Notes: generated by a model not told the origin, from the letters alone. Shown: positions 33,098 through 44,995, numbered from the stretch's first letter. The stretch: DNA of 64,000 bases from Acorus gramineus (GCA_030737835.1 CM060847.1:16406656-16470655); one strand, 5' to 3'. Numbers and translations are program-made.

Positions 33098-34057
33098 GGA
33101 TAGAAAAATAGGATACCGCCGTCACACCGACGCGGTTTGGAATGCAACAACCAATCAACCAATGGGTATACGCCACGTGTGTTAGTGCCGTGTGTGTCCC
33201 GTGTAAAAGAGCTGAAAGTTAGGACTGTGTGATTATTAATCTCCAAAAAAAAAATTTATCTTTTAAGAATTTTTTTTTATGGGTCTCTACACGGGTTGAA
33301 TCCTTTGATGGCTTTTGCAATCCAAAGTGGTAACTGAAAGAGTGCCTAAAACTCTATTTAAGTGAAATCTGAACAATTGAGCAAATGAATATGTTATGAT
33401 TTGTTTGTATAAAATCTTAAGTAGGGAAACTTTAAAATTTAACTTGGTTTGTACATTTGTATTTAGAGGCCCTAACGGAGATTGAGTGGGATAGTTAGGA
33501 AAAACTCTAATAGAGATTTGCATGTAGTCTTAATGTATCTGTAATTCTCAATTTTAGTAGATGCTCTACTATTTTGCAGCCCCCTGGATATAAGCTTTCT
33601 TGTTATTTGTGTTTTCTTCGATCTCGATATTTGTTATATTTTCGTTTCCGCCATGCACAAGTGGTATTAGAGCTCCACATTCGACCTCAGGGAACAAAAT
33701 CTGAAAAATTATGATATGAAGAATTATGAACAATGGCAACATCAGTGGCATCGGATCGGATTTGCAAGAAAAAAAAAAAAAAAAACACAAGAAGAAGAAG
33801 AAGAAAGAAATAGGGCAGATTCCTTGTCTGTCTAGGTATGGAATTTTTTTTATTCGCATGGATTTGTTGCATGGAATTTATTTACAGATGATTATGCATA
33901 GGATTTGTTTATGGCGTTCTCGGTAGAGATCATGAATTAAGATGGGATATGTTCAATTGGTATGCATACATGAAAAATTGGTCTAAAAAGAAAAAGGGAT
34001 TTTAATTTGAAATTTGTGACCGTGGGAATGCGGGATATGTAATCCCTGATTACATGG

Positions 34058-34195
34058 GATTTGCATGAAGGCATTGAATGATATTTGAATGAATATTCCT
34101 TGATCACAATGAATTTGCATGAAGGCATTGAATGATATTTGAATGAATATTCCTTGATCACATGGAATTTGCATGAAGGCATTGAATGGACAATG
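34058..34195. repeat. 53-55-base tandem repeats inside the LTR element
   Basis: ATTTGCATGAAGGCATTGAA followed by TGATATTTGAATGAATATTC and CTTGATCACA occurs about two and a half times in a row. It lies in the leader part of the LTR element. Confidence 0.7.
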
Positions 34196-34544
34196 ATGGT
34201 TTCTAAAAAAATGAAGATTGTGGCCGTAAGCATTCCTGATTGCATGGGATTTATATGAGTTTGCATAGAATTTGAATTTTGAATTTTTGAATAGTATATG
34301 AATATTGCATGCGTGAAGATGGTTCAGTTTGCAAACCCGAGATATGTGTATGGTTTTGGTATGTTTTTTTTTTTATTTGATTTGTTTTGAAGGTTTTTCA
34401 ACCGAGATTGTCCAAGGGCGGACGTGTAAGTTTATGATAACATGAGTAACATGTAAAAGAGGAATAGGTGCGCAGACATTGGTTTTATGGGTGTCCTATT
34501 TTTGAGGTGGAGGTCAAGTCAGATTTTAAGAGACGTGACTATTG

Positions 34545-35045
34545 TTTCAAAGGTTAGGGCGGTCATGAGAATTAAATTTTTTGATTGGGCCTTAAGCAAA
34601 CTTTTAAAGTAGGGCTCCATTTTTTTTAAAATGTAGATTGTTAGAATATTACACATAATTTTATTTTAAGTTATAAATATTACAAAATAGATACATAATA
34701 TTATATAATTATTTAAATTACAACCTTCTACAGTATTATATTCACATAAAAAACTATAAAAATAATAAAGTTTTAATAGAATGAAAAAAATTTAATAATA
34801 AAAAAATACAGAGGGTTTAAAATTTAAATTTTATATTGGTTGGAAAGATTTATGGAGGGAAAAGATTTTTAAGCTTGATTATAGGGATAATAGAGTGAGA
34901 GAGTGTTTTGAGAGTGACTAATTCATTTTTTTTAATTGGAACTCACCGTTCATTTTCAAAATTCTATTGATCAGATGATTGAGGCCCTCCTTGGATGGGG
35001 GGCCCTAGGCAATTGTCTTGGTGGTCTTACCTTAGGGCCGGCCCT
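34545..35045. mobile_element. hAT-like non-autonomous element nested in the LTR element
   Basis: The right end GGTCTTACCTTAGGGCCG then GCCCTG and the sub-terminal GGGGGGCCCTAGGCAATTGT match the plan of the elements at 985-1450, 41463-42230 and 42971-43541. The left end near GGTTAGGGCGGTCATGAG is less clear. I could not fix an 8-base target duplication. Confidence 0.5.
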
Positions 35046-35939
35046 GTTAATCAAGGCATTGATTTGGTTTTGCGTGATGTTTGATTCAGCAGTCGATTCA
35101 TGAAAAGCAGCGCAGGCTTATGGATTCGACATTTGGCGGTGGCAGAGGTCCGGAGGAAATAATTCCTGAAATATCTGTAATTTGGAGTCAGAGACTCACA
35201 TTTGCATTTGGCGGTAGTAGAGGGCCGTAGGAAGTAGTTCTTGAAATCCTTAGAATTTGGAATTTGTAGAGCAAGTCATTTGTATGTGAAGACTCGTGTT
35301 GGTGAAAACCATCTGGTTTAAAGTGGAGTTTGTATTTTGAATTTGCATTGACATTTGCATTTGTATGGTACACTATTTGCATGATCTTGCTTCAAGGATG
35401 ACACGAAGAGAGGTGGAGACATCAAGAAAAATCTTAAGGGTTCGAGGAATTCCGAATTCACCGGATATGAGCCAAGGTGGAGATTGTTGGATAAATGTCT
35501 CAGATCCGGTGTACCAAAATTTTGGATGGCCAAGATTAAGTCATTTAGGGTGGGCACCTAATTGACTAAATCATTAATTTTGAAAAATGTCTATCTTTGT
35601 GATGAAATTTAATGAGAGATTTTAGAGATTTGTTTATTATGATTTGTTTGTATAAAATCTCATATAGAGAGACTTTGAAATTTGGTTTGGTTGCATATTT
35701 GTATTTAGAGGCTCTAATGGAGGTTGAGTCGGATAGTTAAAAAAAACTCTAATGGAGATTTACATGTAAGTCTTAATTTATCTGTAATTCTCAACTCTAT
35801 TAGTGGATGCTCTACTATTTTGCAGCCCCGTGGATGTAGAGCTTAGGGTAAACCACGTAAATCTGTGTTCTTCTTATTATTTGTGTTTTACTCGATCTCA
35901 ATATTTGTTATATTTTCGCTTTCACTATGAACAACATGA

Positions 35940-37820
35940 ATATGTGCCTCCAATAGTCTCTTCAATAGTTTTTTCTTCTATATGAGCCACCCAATCCCTG
36001 CATGTTTTCACCTAATTCACTAAGTCCTATACTCTTTGCTCTGCACTAGTGCTAAGGGTTGCCGGCGACAGTCTCTTAGGATACAACGATTGGACATAGT
36101 GTGATAGTAACATTTCAAACCACAAGACCAACTAATGCACTGTTGCGTATCACTCTATCTTATGACATGACATAAAAAAATTAACGTAACAAATTTTTAT
36201 AGAATTCAAATAAGATATATTAACTGATCTTCAATTTTGTATTATTAAAATTTCAATATATTAATACGATTTACTTAAGTCCAATTTTGATTTCAAATCT
36301 TAATAGATGTTTTTTATGATTTATCTAAATATGATTTTATCTAAACAAGTTTGATTTGATTTTCGAATTAAATGTGATTATAATTTAGTTTAATTTCGAT
36401 TTGCAATAAATTGAACTAAACTGACTGAAAGACACCCTAGAGTGTATTCAAGTTTAGATAGTAAATCTGTCTAAACACATGAGAGGTTCTTGAGTAATAA
36501 AAAACTCAGTGATGAGCTCAAGTTAGTTGTCATCTGGTGTCAAGCCACTGACGCATGTATATTGTTATTAACTTTCTGGTTGTTAGAGTAAAATCTTCTA
36601 ATGTCTGTTCTAACTTGAGTATAGAAGACTCTTTAGCAAGTAACACACAGTTGTCCCAATTCAGACAACGCTTTAGTGTTCCCTGTCTTCTTCGATGCTA
36701 CATGGAGCACTCAAAAGAAGGACACGTCATCCTCCTTATTGTAGAGATTTTCAAGCTCCACACTGAAAAAACTTAGTTCAACAGAGATTCACAACAGATT
36801 GTGGATTATAAATTTACGAAAACCAACTCAAAAGGGTTGTTAATCCTTTTTATAATCGCGCTATTCAAACCAGATCCCCTTAAAAGAGGGATCAACAACC
36901 ACATCAATAGCATTTGGAACTAGAAATTTTCACGATTTATTTTAGTAAAAAAATGCAATTATATCTGTGTGAATTTAAACCTTTTGAATCTGGACTAGGC
37001 TAAATTTGAAGGAAAAATATTCAATAACCTAAATTCTTTTAAAAAATATTTATAAAATGATAACATTCTAAAAATAATATGATGACATGATATCTTCTCG
37101 TTCGTCAAAATTGATTGTAGTTGAAAATTGAATCAAAGATAAAATTTATATATAAAAAGCATATGAGCACAGGGGTGGTATATATACAGTGTCAACTGAT
37201 AGAAATAAAAGCAACAAGAGATACCCAAAAGGCTAAAAAAAAGATGAAAAAGGAAAGAAAAATCAAGAATTAATTCGAAGGACTGATTGGTAAAGTTAAT
37301 CTAAGTTAAGAAGATTAAAATATCACTATTATTATCCATATTTATATTTGATTTCGCTACCAAAACTATGAGTCGATGTCTTCTACCCTTTTTTCTGGGT
37401 TCAATAATACCCGCCTATCCTAGTGAGTTTTATGGACCTATTGGGAATATGCATTTTGTCAGCAGCTTTAGGCTGTAAGCGAGTCGATCATTCTCAAACT
37501 TCCGCTCACTTTTGGAATTATTTATCTCTCATCGTATTCATTTGATTCACATTCATGGTCTTTCGTTGAGTGGTTTAATAATTAATATCTCGGGCGGAAC
37601 AACCCGATGTTTTTGGCTATCTCCACTTTGTTTCTTTGGTCTTTCCAAAACCCTCTGGGTACGGATAAGCTATTCTTGAATCAAGAACAACTTTAACAAA
37701 TGTATTTTGTTATTCTCATTTTTTTTTTTTTTATCTTGAATTTTACATTTGAATCAAATAATCTAAAATATACGACAATTTTAAAAATAGTTTTAAAAAT
37801 ATCAAATCTACTCCCATTAA
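35940..37820. other. Intergenic DNA, no supported gene
   Basis: AT-rich sequence. A moderately GC-richer stretch near 36550-36770 has a 73-codon open frame but no domain and no splice or start context. Nothing else recognised. Confidence 0.4.
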
Positions 37821-37825
37821 AAAAA

Positions 37826-38102
37826 AGGGATTTTTAGTTTTAAGTCCCCACAAACCATCATATTTAGTGATCGATCCCTCCCTTCTTCGTATTTAGGTTT
37901 TAGTCCCCAGATTTAAATGGTAGTTCCTTTTTAGTCCCTGAGAGGGACCTATCCATAAATTATTTAATTTACTTTTTAGTCCCTGTGAGGGACCTATCCA
38001 TGAATTATCCTTTAAATCAGGGGACTAAAACCTAAATACGAAGAAAGGAGGGATCGATCACTAAATATGATGGTTTGTGGAGACTTAAAATTAAAAATTT
38101 CA
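37826..38102. repeat. Fold-back MITE, family F copy 4
   Basis: GGGATTTTTAGTTTTAAGTC and CCCACAAACCATCATATTTA on the left return inverted as TAAATATGATGGTTTGTGG and GACTTAAAATTAAAAATTTC on the right. The centre has a direct duplication of AGTCCCTGNGAGGGACCTAT. This is the best-preserved copy; the arms pair almost completely. Confidence 0.75.
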
Positions 38103-38234
38103 AAAAAAAATGCAAACAGACGCACAAACACATGCTTACACAAATTATGGTAATTATCACTATGTATATGTGTTTGACGGCTCTTTTTATCTTTTTTTGC
38201 TGACACTCACAGACTTACTTACCTCTCAAGGAAG

Positions 38235-38370
38235 GAAAGGAAACTTCCGGTTATACAGCGAACTTATATGACTTATCCCGTGTAATTGTCACAATGAGTG
38301 GGTCAACGTCATGTGACTTTTTTGTAATTAATTGTCCTAGGTTTTGTTTGCTCTGACGGCTCTTTTTATT
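38235..38370. repeat. Third, partial copy of the duplicated segment
   Basis: GAAACTTCCGGTTATACAGC, ACTTATCCC, GTCATGTGACTTTTT and TTTGTTTGCTCTGACGGCTC match 48641-48800 in duplicon A and part of 55244-55350 in duplicon B. It is more diverged than A and B are from each other. Confidence 0.55.
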
Positions 38371-38564
38371 ATTATTATTATTGTAAAGGCCAACTGGCTG
38401 TGATAACATATTGGCAACAGAAGATTTTCTGGGGACAAAATGTGTTAGGCTACACGGAGTAAAAATGAGGTTGAAGGAGTGCGTCGATGTGCGGGTCCCG
38501 TAAACCAAAAGAGAAAACTGCGGCTTTGTGTGGCGCAAGCCTGATGGGCTAAGGCACCAGCTGA

Positions 38565-38762
38565 TCAGCAGTACTGATTAATTGACGAGGGCAGTAGACA
38601 CCCTTCAATCTGCGGCCCTGCGAGGACCAGTAGCGAATATCCTCCGTTGAGTCTCTTAAGTGAGACGGTGGTGGAGCAAGGACTGCAAGAACGGAGTGAG
38701 AGCTGCTGCATCCGAGCATATATATGGATAGAGTTAGGCATCAGCCTATAGATTGTGTTCAA
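38565..38762 (-). CDS. Possible exon or relic, unidentified
   Basis: A 65-codon minus-strand frame in a GC-richer island ends RLNGGYSLLVLAGPQIEGCL and LPSSINQYC. It has an ATG, but the N-terminal half looks random. I do not recognise it. It may be an exon remnant or chance. Confidence 0.2.
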   Translation of the reverse strand: MNTIYRLMPNSIHIYARMQQLSLRSCSPCSTTVSLKRLNGGYSLLVLAGPQIEGCLLPSSINQYC

Positions 38763-39089
38763 TTTTGTATATCATTTTTTTGTTAAAAAGCGTTTCAATA
38801 ATTAAATATAAAGTTTTAAAAAATGTGTACCGATTACAAATAAGATTGTAAACAAGGTTATTAATAGGATTGAACATATCATCTTAATTTTTGGAGAAAT
38901 TAATTCAAGATCTCTTTGGTGATCTATATGTCTATTATTTTTAAGTCACTGCTTTTTTTAAAAAAAATTTAAGACGGTGAAAAATTATATTTAGGTCCTT
39001 TCAGACAGATGTCGTTAGTTTGCCCGTGAGAGATATCGAAAATTACACTGTCCAATAATCTCATGTACATTGTTAACATTTTCATGTAC

Positions 39090-39672
39090 ATTGTTAAGTA
39101 AGAATGCAACTTTAGTCGATTAAACCGAATCCGAACCGATCTAAATAGATTTTTATCACGTTTGGATGAATAATTTTATGATTTAATTTGGGTATGGATT
39201 GAAAAATTAATAAATCGATCTATATTGATTTGAGTTTGGTTTTACTTTTAAAAAAACTGAATTAATCAAACCGAACCAAATTGAACTAAATTTAAACACA
39301 TGATTATTCATAATCAATATTCATTTTTATTATTCTTTTTATATTAAAAACTATATTGTTGTTATGCTATTAATATTCATAAAAAAATGAATATATTAAT
39401 TTATACCATCAATCCTAACATTTTGATATTTATGTAATGTTGTAAGTCAACCCCCCCCCCCAAAAAAACTCTAACCAACCCATCAATCTTTAATAGTTCG
39501 GTTCCGTTTAGCCCAGGTTAACCGAACAAAAATCGGTTCAGTTCAATTTTGGGTTTTTGGCTCGATTTTCAGTTCGGTTTGATTTTTGGGTTACATGTGA
39601 ATATAGTTTGATTCAATTTGAGTTTGCAAAAAATCAAACCAAACCGATTGCACCCTATTATATTGTTAAGTA
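39090..39672. mobile_element. Non-autonomous element with 11-base target duplication
   Basis: ATTGTTAAGTA lies at 39090-39100 and again at 39662-39672. Between them the ends carry GAATGCAACTTTAGTCG and, inverted, GGGTGCAATCGGTTTGG. The interior is full of AACCGAACC and GGTTCGGTT motifs in both orientations. The target duplication length and inverted ends suggest a Mutator-type MITE; the class is not certain. Confidence 0.55.
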
Positions 39673-39959
39673 CTATCTGTAGTACACTATTAACACTCTC
39701 ATGTACACTATTAACCTTCTTTGCGGTAACCATATTTTGAGGGTTGAACATACATATATTAACATTTGGATTTTTAAAATGTTCCATTTATCAACATACA
39801 TATTTTGATATTTGGAGTATTTGTGATTCAATGTGGAAGAGAGAGAGGGAGGGGGCATTAACAAAAGAAGAACACAAGGGTAAAAAGGGATAAAAGAAAA
39901 CCCCAAATCACCAAATGGATGGAAGGAACCATATATTTAAAGAAAATTTCAAAAGTGTT

Positions 39960-39992
39960 AGTGACCTAAAAAGGGGTGTCTTGAGGACGGCA

Positions 39993-40026
<34 letters not shown>

Positions 40027-41300
40027 AAAACCAAGTGAAAAAAAAGTACAAAAACTAGAAAAAAAATAAAATGAAAAAGCAAATAACAATTGTCGGAATG
40101 GCATAAACTTTCTTCCTTGTATTTTTTCAAACAATAAAAACTCTCAATAAATATAATTCAAAACACAATTAAATAATAAAATTATTTTATTTTTATTTAT
40201 ACTAGGATAACAATTAACTTTAGAATAACTTAATTCTCTATTCAATTTATACTAGAATAGCTTAGAGACTGGGAGTGGTCCCCAATTCATAAAAATTCAT
40301 TTGATGCCAACAACAGTGCATGCATTTATATGAAAGTATATTCATTATTGTTGAATATGAGTGTTTTTCATGTATGTGATTGTGTGTTTTTTTTTTTTTA
40401 AGATGCATCAGGACTGGGTGCGTTGATTGCAAAGTCCAATGATGTATCCTATTTTTGGAATGTATAAAGTAGATGTGAAATTTTTTTGAATCATTCGCAC
40501 TTTTTCTGTAAATGATCACTGATATGAAATGAAATGCCTGAAAACTGGGCCTTGATACCAAACAAAAAAAAAAAGAAAAAAAGAAATTAATGTTAGGTCA
40601 TTTAATGAACCCCTAAATTATCTTTAACTTCTTGAAACATTTGAACTTATACTTACGTCCCCAGACCCTCATTGTGTATTATTTTGGGGTCTTTCTATTA
40701 GTATAGTGTTAAGTCTATTGTCTATTTTTCATTTTTATCCCTATTTTTTCACTATTTGTGTACACTGTTAACAGATCTATGCACATTGTTAGTCTATATG
40801 CATTGTCAAGGCAACAGACGTTGGGCGAGCAAATCCTTTACCCTCATCAGATTTGGTTTGAGCTAGATGATGCTATCAAGCTAGGTAAGGCGGGCACCCC
40901 TTACATTAGCAGATAACTGACAAGTAGACTAATGGCTCTTTTGCACAGTCTATATGTAATTTTGCTTTCAAATGAACGTGCTCCTTTAAAAAGTTGGTAG
41001 CTAAGGGGAACAGGATGCACGGTGACCTGGATTACCGTTCCGGTCCCTCTGTCTAACCGGCGCAACCTTCTAATTAAAGATTGCATGTTCTGTTTCTTGT
41101 ACAAACTCTCATTATAGAAATACAAAATTATCAATTATCAATTAAAAAATAAAAAAAATAAAGACATATAATGTTACACTAAACATATGTTAAATATATT
41201 TAATATTAGACTCATTTGAATCGTATCGATGACATCTATTCAATAGTATCAATTTTATAAAAATTAAATTTTTATAGAAGAAGTTATATATTTTATTTTA
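39960..41300. other. AT-rich DNA with a long poly(T) run
   Basis: Poly(T) of about 26 bases at 39999-40024 and a shorter one near 40388. The tract near 40820-41090 is GC-richer but holds no supported gene. TACACTGTTAACA and CACATTGTTAGTC near 40755-40795 echo motifs near 39065. Confidence 0.35.
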
Positions 41301-41305
41301 GAAAA

Positions 41306-42360
41306 AAAAATAAGAGTTTTTTTATTTTTAAATCCTTATAAACTATATAATTTAGTGATCAATATCTCACTTCTTCATACTTCGGTCTCATATTTAAAGG
41401 ATATGTTCATTTTTAGTCCCTCACAGGGACTAAAAAAAAATCAAATAATTTAGGGATAAGTCCATGGCCGGCCTTGACTATAGGCCAGGTAGGCGACCGT
41501 CTAGGGCCCCTTCTTCAAAGAGGGCCCCCAAATCCAGGAATTTTTTTTATGTTAAGCTTTTGACATTAAACTTAATGATAATTTTACATCCAGTCCATTT
41601 TGTAGCCCTAAATTCAATTTAAAAGTGTTTTGAATATTTTTAAAATATACATCATCTAAAAAAGTACATATTTCACAATAAGTGAAGCATATACTCTAAT
41701 AAATAGCATATATGCATTGCTAAGATGAGTATAAGCTCTGATAATTTTCTATCGACGCATATGGGACTGGAATTGAGGCTGGAATAAAAACTATGTGTAA
41801 CAACACTCTAAAATTAATTTTTTTTTCAAAATAACTTGAATATGTCTTCCTATTTATTTTAAAATTTAAATTTATAAGTTTTATTTGAAAATGTAATTAT
41901 TTTTCTTGTGATTTTTAAAAAATCTCATCTGTATCTTTATATATTTAATATATTCTTAGTATCTATTTTATAGGGATTTATTCATTTTCTATATATAAAA
42001 AAATGATCTTATTTTTGTAATTTTTTTTCTTTTTAAAGAACTTGATGAGTTTGTTTTTTATTATATATTATTTTTAATCATTATTATCATATTTTTGCTT
42101 AGTCTTGATTTTTTTATTACTAACATGATTAAAACATTCACTCAAAAATTTCAATATACATATATAGGGCCTCATTTTATAAGTGGGCCTAGGGCCCCAC
42201 CTAGATTTTCTTATCTCAGAGCCGGCCCTGGATAAGTCCCTCCCGGGGCCCAATAAGAAACATACCATTTAAATCTATAGACTTAAACTGAAATATAAGA
42301 AGTGAGGATCACTCACTAAATTATATAGTTTATAGGGATTAAAAAATAAAAAACTCAAAA
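41306..42360. repeat. Fold-back MITE, family F copy 5, split by a hAT element
   Basis: The left half (41306-41462: TTTTTATTTTTAAATCC ... AGTCCCTCACAGGGACT) and right half (42231-42360: AGTCCCTCCCGG ... GATTAAAAAATAAAAAACTC) form the usual palindrome once the insert 41463-42230 is set aside. This shows that the MITE is older than the hAT insertion. Confidence 0.7.
41463..42230. mobile_element. Non-autonomous hAT element, 768 bp, exact ends
   Basis: The terminal inverted repeats are CATGGCCGGCCTTGA and CAGGGCCGGCTCTGA (right end, reverse complement). The target duplication GATAAGTC is perfect (41455-41462 and 42231-42238). Sub-terminal blocks contain GGGCCCC. It has no coding capacity and would depend on a hAT transposase from elsewhere. 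It sits inside a fold-back MITE. Confidence 0.85.
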
Positions 42361-42970
42361 AACAAACCGCCATTTTAAAGGAATACAGAGGATCAAAAAC
42401 CGTTCGCCAAAATAGAGGGCCATTTTGGTAGACGGTTTGAGTGGGTATTTTAACCAAATTGTGCTTCATTTTAAAGGAATGGAGCACAGTTGGTGAAGCT
42501 CTAACAGAGATATCAGTTACCCCTTTTTTACTCATGAGGCATTAATAAGAAAAGATTTGACGGACACTATGTGGACAGGAGTATTTTTCAAAACATGTAT
42601 TTATATCTTCTGCAATTGAACAATAAGAGAAAATTAGAAAGCGTATCGATTTGATGAAAACGAGTAAAAATGCTCTGTCCTCGGTGAATATGCCCCTCTA
42701 ATACACATAATTGAATGAATTTTATCACTGAAAGATATGACTACCAGAGTGATGTCTTCTCGAGATGCGAGCTATAAAGAAACCATAGTGAAAGAACCAC
42801 GATCTTTTCAAATGCCCAGACAAGATTAAAGAACAAGTTCAACATAAGTGGCTTAGCCATCGGCCGTGTGTGAAGATGTATGAGAGACCAAAACCGAATT
42901 GTGGAGGAATGATGTATATTGTATACTAGGTTGAATATGGTGGAAGTTTATGTTTTCCATTTGATTTGAC

Positions 42971-43541
42971 CAGGCCGGCCCTGAGATTGACAAAATGAAA
43001 TGGGGCCTGGACATGTTTGTAAAAGGTGCCCCTAAATTCACTTTTTCTTTCTTTCTAATTTTTATTATTATAAAAGAAATTACATTTTTAAAATTTTAAT
43101 TTATATTTTTTTAACAATTAAGCCTAATAAAATAGAACAAAAAAATTAACATAATATATAGATAAGTTTTTAAAAATTAAATAAAATAATTAAAAAATAA
43201 CAAATGAATACACAAAATCCCAATTAAGTAGGTATAAAGAAACATAAATTAAAAAAGAAGATAAAAACAAATGAAAAAAAATTAAGAAACAAATCCAAAT
43301 AAATAATCTTAAAAAAATGTGTGAACTAAGTTTCTTCTCTATAAATCAAATAACAAATAAATAAATCCCAATGAATTAGGAACAACTATAAAATATGAAA
43401 AGAATTTAAAATAAAAATAAAAATTAATTACAAAATAAAATCCTAATAAAATAAGGATGAATAACATTTTTTAGATCTTGGGGCTCTCAAAAAGTGGGGT
43501 CTTAAGCGACTGTCTTGGTCACCTATGCTTAGCCGGCCCTG
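42971..43541. mobile_element. Non-autonomous hAT element, 571 bp, exact ends
   Basis: The ends CAGGCCGGCCCTGAG and CAGGGCCGGCTAAGC (reverse complement) are flanked by a perfect 8-base duplication GATTTGAC (42963-42970 and 43542-43549). The interior is AT-rich without coding capacity. It belongs to the same family as 41463-42230. Confidence 0.85.
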
Positions 43542-43632
43542 GATTTGACTCGGGGTTCCCGCTACTTGTACACTGCATATGAATAATTTGGTAATATATT
43601 CTAATGCTGAGTCACTGATTCACGTTCTCTAA

Positions 43633-44062
43633 GGTGATGGAGTTGGCCCCCAACAGATCCAGGATTGCATATCTGATATTCATGCTCATAATTCAGAACA
43701 GACTCTTATTAAATTTGTTATTCTCAAGGAAGAGCGTCTCTGCCACTCAACAACTTGCTAAGGTTTTTTTTTTTTTTTGGAAGAGGTCTCATAGGGCGAT
43801 CACATACTATAGGCCTCATAAGGCCATTACAGACTTAGGTGGGCAGACCCCACGAGTACACTCGGCCTAGTGGGCTCGCCAAAAGAAGGGTGCCCTCACT
43901 ACTGCGCCAGGCGCGTGGGGGGCAAACAGCTTGCTAAGTCAGCACAACAAACACAAAGTGCAACATTTTTGGTGCAGTGGGGCTTCAAAATGAAGGGGTC
44001 TGCCACTGTATTTCTAAATATAGAACACACTCAAGAGCATGAACAACTACTTATAGGGAGTT
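43633..44062 (+). pseudogene. Unidentified open frame interrupted by a SINE
   Basis: An acceptor-like ACGTTCTCTAAG precedes a plus-strand frame reading VMELAPNRSRIAYLIFMLII, then RLLLNLLFSRKSVSATQQLA. A SINE (43763-43926) interrupts it. The frame resumes as KSAQQTQSATFLVQWGFKMK ... FLNIEHTQEHEQLLIGS and a stop. The reading frame is kept across the target duplication, and this may point to a former host exon. I do not recognise the protein. Chance openness cannot be excluded. Confidence 0.3.
43763..43926 (-). mobile_element. tRNA-derived SINE, family S copy 2
   Basis: Minus-strand SINE with poly(A) (poly(T) at about 43764-43778). Near its 5' end TGGCGCAGTAGTGAGGG fits a Pol III A box. Its 3' part, GTAATGGCCTTATGAGGC ... 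ATCGCCCTATGAGACCT, matches the SINE at 20222-20482. The target duplication is CAACTTGCTAAG (43751-43762) and CAGCTTGCTAAG (43927-43938). Confidence 0.75.
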
Positions 44063-44353
44063 AGTCGACCTAAACTTTGACGGATTTATGTGAATAATAT
44101 TTAAATAATTGACTTTTATAAACTTTATAGACTTTTTATAAATGATGTAAAGTCCTTTTTTTTTTTTACAAATATAAAATGTGAGCCATGAGGCTCTTCA
44201 CCAAAAAAAAAAAAAAATTTCAATTCAATTATAATTATCAGGATCTGTGTTTGGTGAAATTTTTTTTAAATAGCCGTTCATGTTTCACTACATCCAAGAC
44301 ATCTCTTTTTATCAAATTTTGCCCACACTTAATTTTCTAGAAGATAATGTTAT

Positions 44354-44705
44354 TTTTTTAAGATAAACGATGAGCGACTGCCTTAATTTTATTTAAAGAA
44401 ATACAGCTTCCAAAGAAAATACAATGAACCTAGATAGACAACAAAAACTATCTAACACCCGGACCTCTTAAGTAAAAGAGCAATCTACTCAGAAGGTCTA
44501 GGCCCAAAACAAACCAACATGCTATTCCTCAATACACAAAATAACCCCCCTGAAAAGACACCCGACGTGCCCTTGCACAATTCACTCCCCAGTTCTGAAT
44601 CAAATACATTACCATTTCCCAAATATTTTCCTCGTAGACCTTGACACCCCGAAAGAGCAAATGATTCCTAGCGATCCGCAGAGACCATAAGACCGCCGGG
44701 ACTAA
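44354..44705 (-). mobile_element. 5'-truncated LINE fragment
   Basis: A minus-strand insert whose end encodes VLWSLRIARNHLLFRGVKVY, EENIWEMVMYLIQNWG and a short tail before a stop. It then has a 3' UTR (AAATAAAATTAAGGCAGTCG) and a short poly(A). The target duplication is AAGATAATGTTAT (44341-44353) and AATATAATGTTAT (44706-44718), with one change. Duplicon B has the uninterrupted site near 54911. Same family as the LINE at 25795-26443. Confidence 0.75.
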
Positions 44706-44971
44706 AATATAATGTTATATAGCATGTTTTTCAGCTTCAATTTCAATCTACACATTTTAAATTTTTAAAAATAATATACATTATCTAATGAGGTACATCA
44801 TTTTCAAAAAATGAAACATATACTTCAATTAATAATATGTTTATAGGAAATGTAAAATTCTTTTAGCAAAACATATACCACGCTAATGTGAACATATGTT
44901 ATAAATCGAACTTTAGTTAAATTGATAAGCATCTCTCATCTCTGTAAACAGGGGCGGAGGCACGTTAGAGC

Positions 44972-44995
44972 GAGTGGGGGCAGCTGCCCCCACTC
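44972..44995. repeat. 24-base perfect palindrome next to the hAT left end
   Basis: GAGTGGGGGCAG (44972-44983) is followed at once by its exact reverse complement. It starts 23 bases inside the element. It may be a transposase-binding or cruciform-forming sub-terminal site. Confidence 0.8.

Larger units (their letters stand above)
33390..35933 (+). mobile_element. Non-autonomous Copia-type LTR element (fossil)
   Basis: A partial 5' LTR (about 33390-33659) is followed by TGGTATTAGAGC (33662-33673), close to the initiator-tRNA primer site. The 3' LTR (35485-35933, TGTTGGATAAATG ... ACTATGAACA) is preceded by a purine-rich CCAAGGTGGAGAT tract. The 1.8-kb interior has no gag or pol domain that I can see, so it resembles a LARD or other non-autonomous type. 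It contains 53-55-base tandem repeats (34058-34195) and a nested hAT-like insert (34545-35045). By eye the LTRs differ at about one base in ten, which makes it old. It is broken. Confidence 0.7.
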
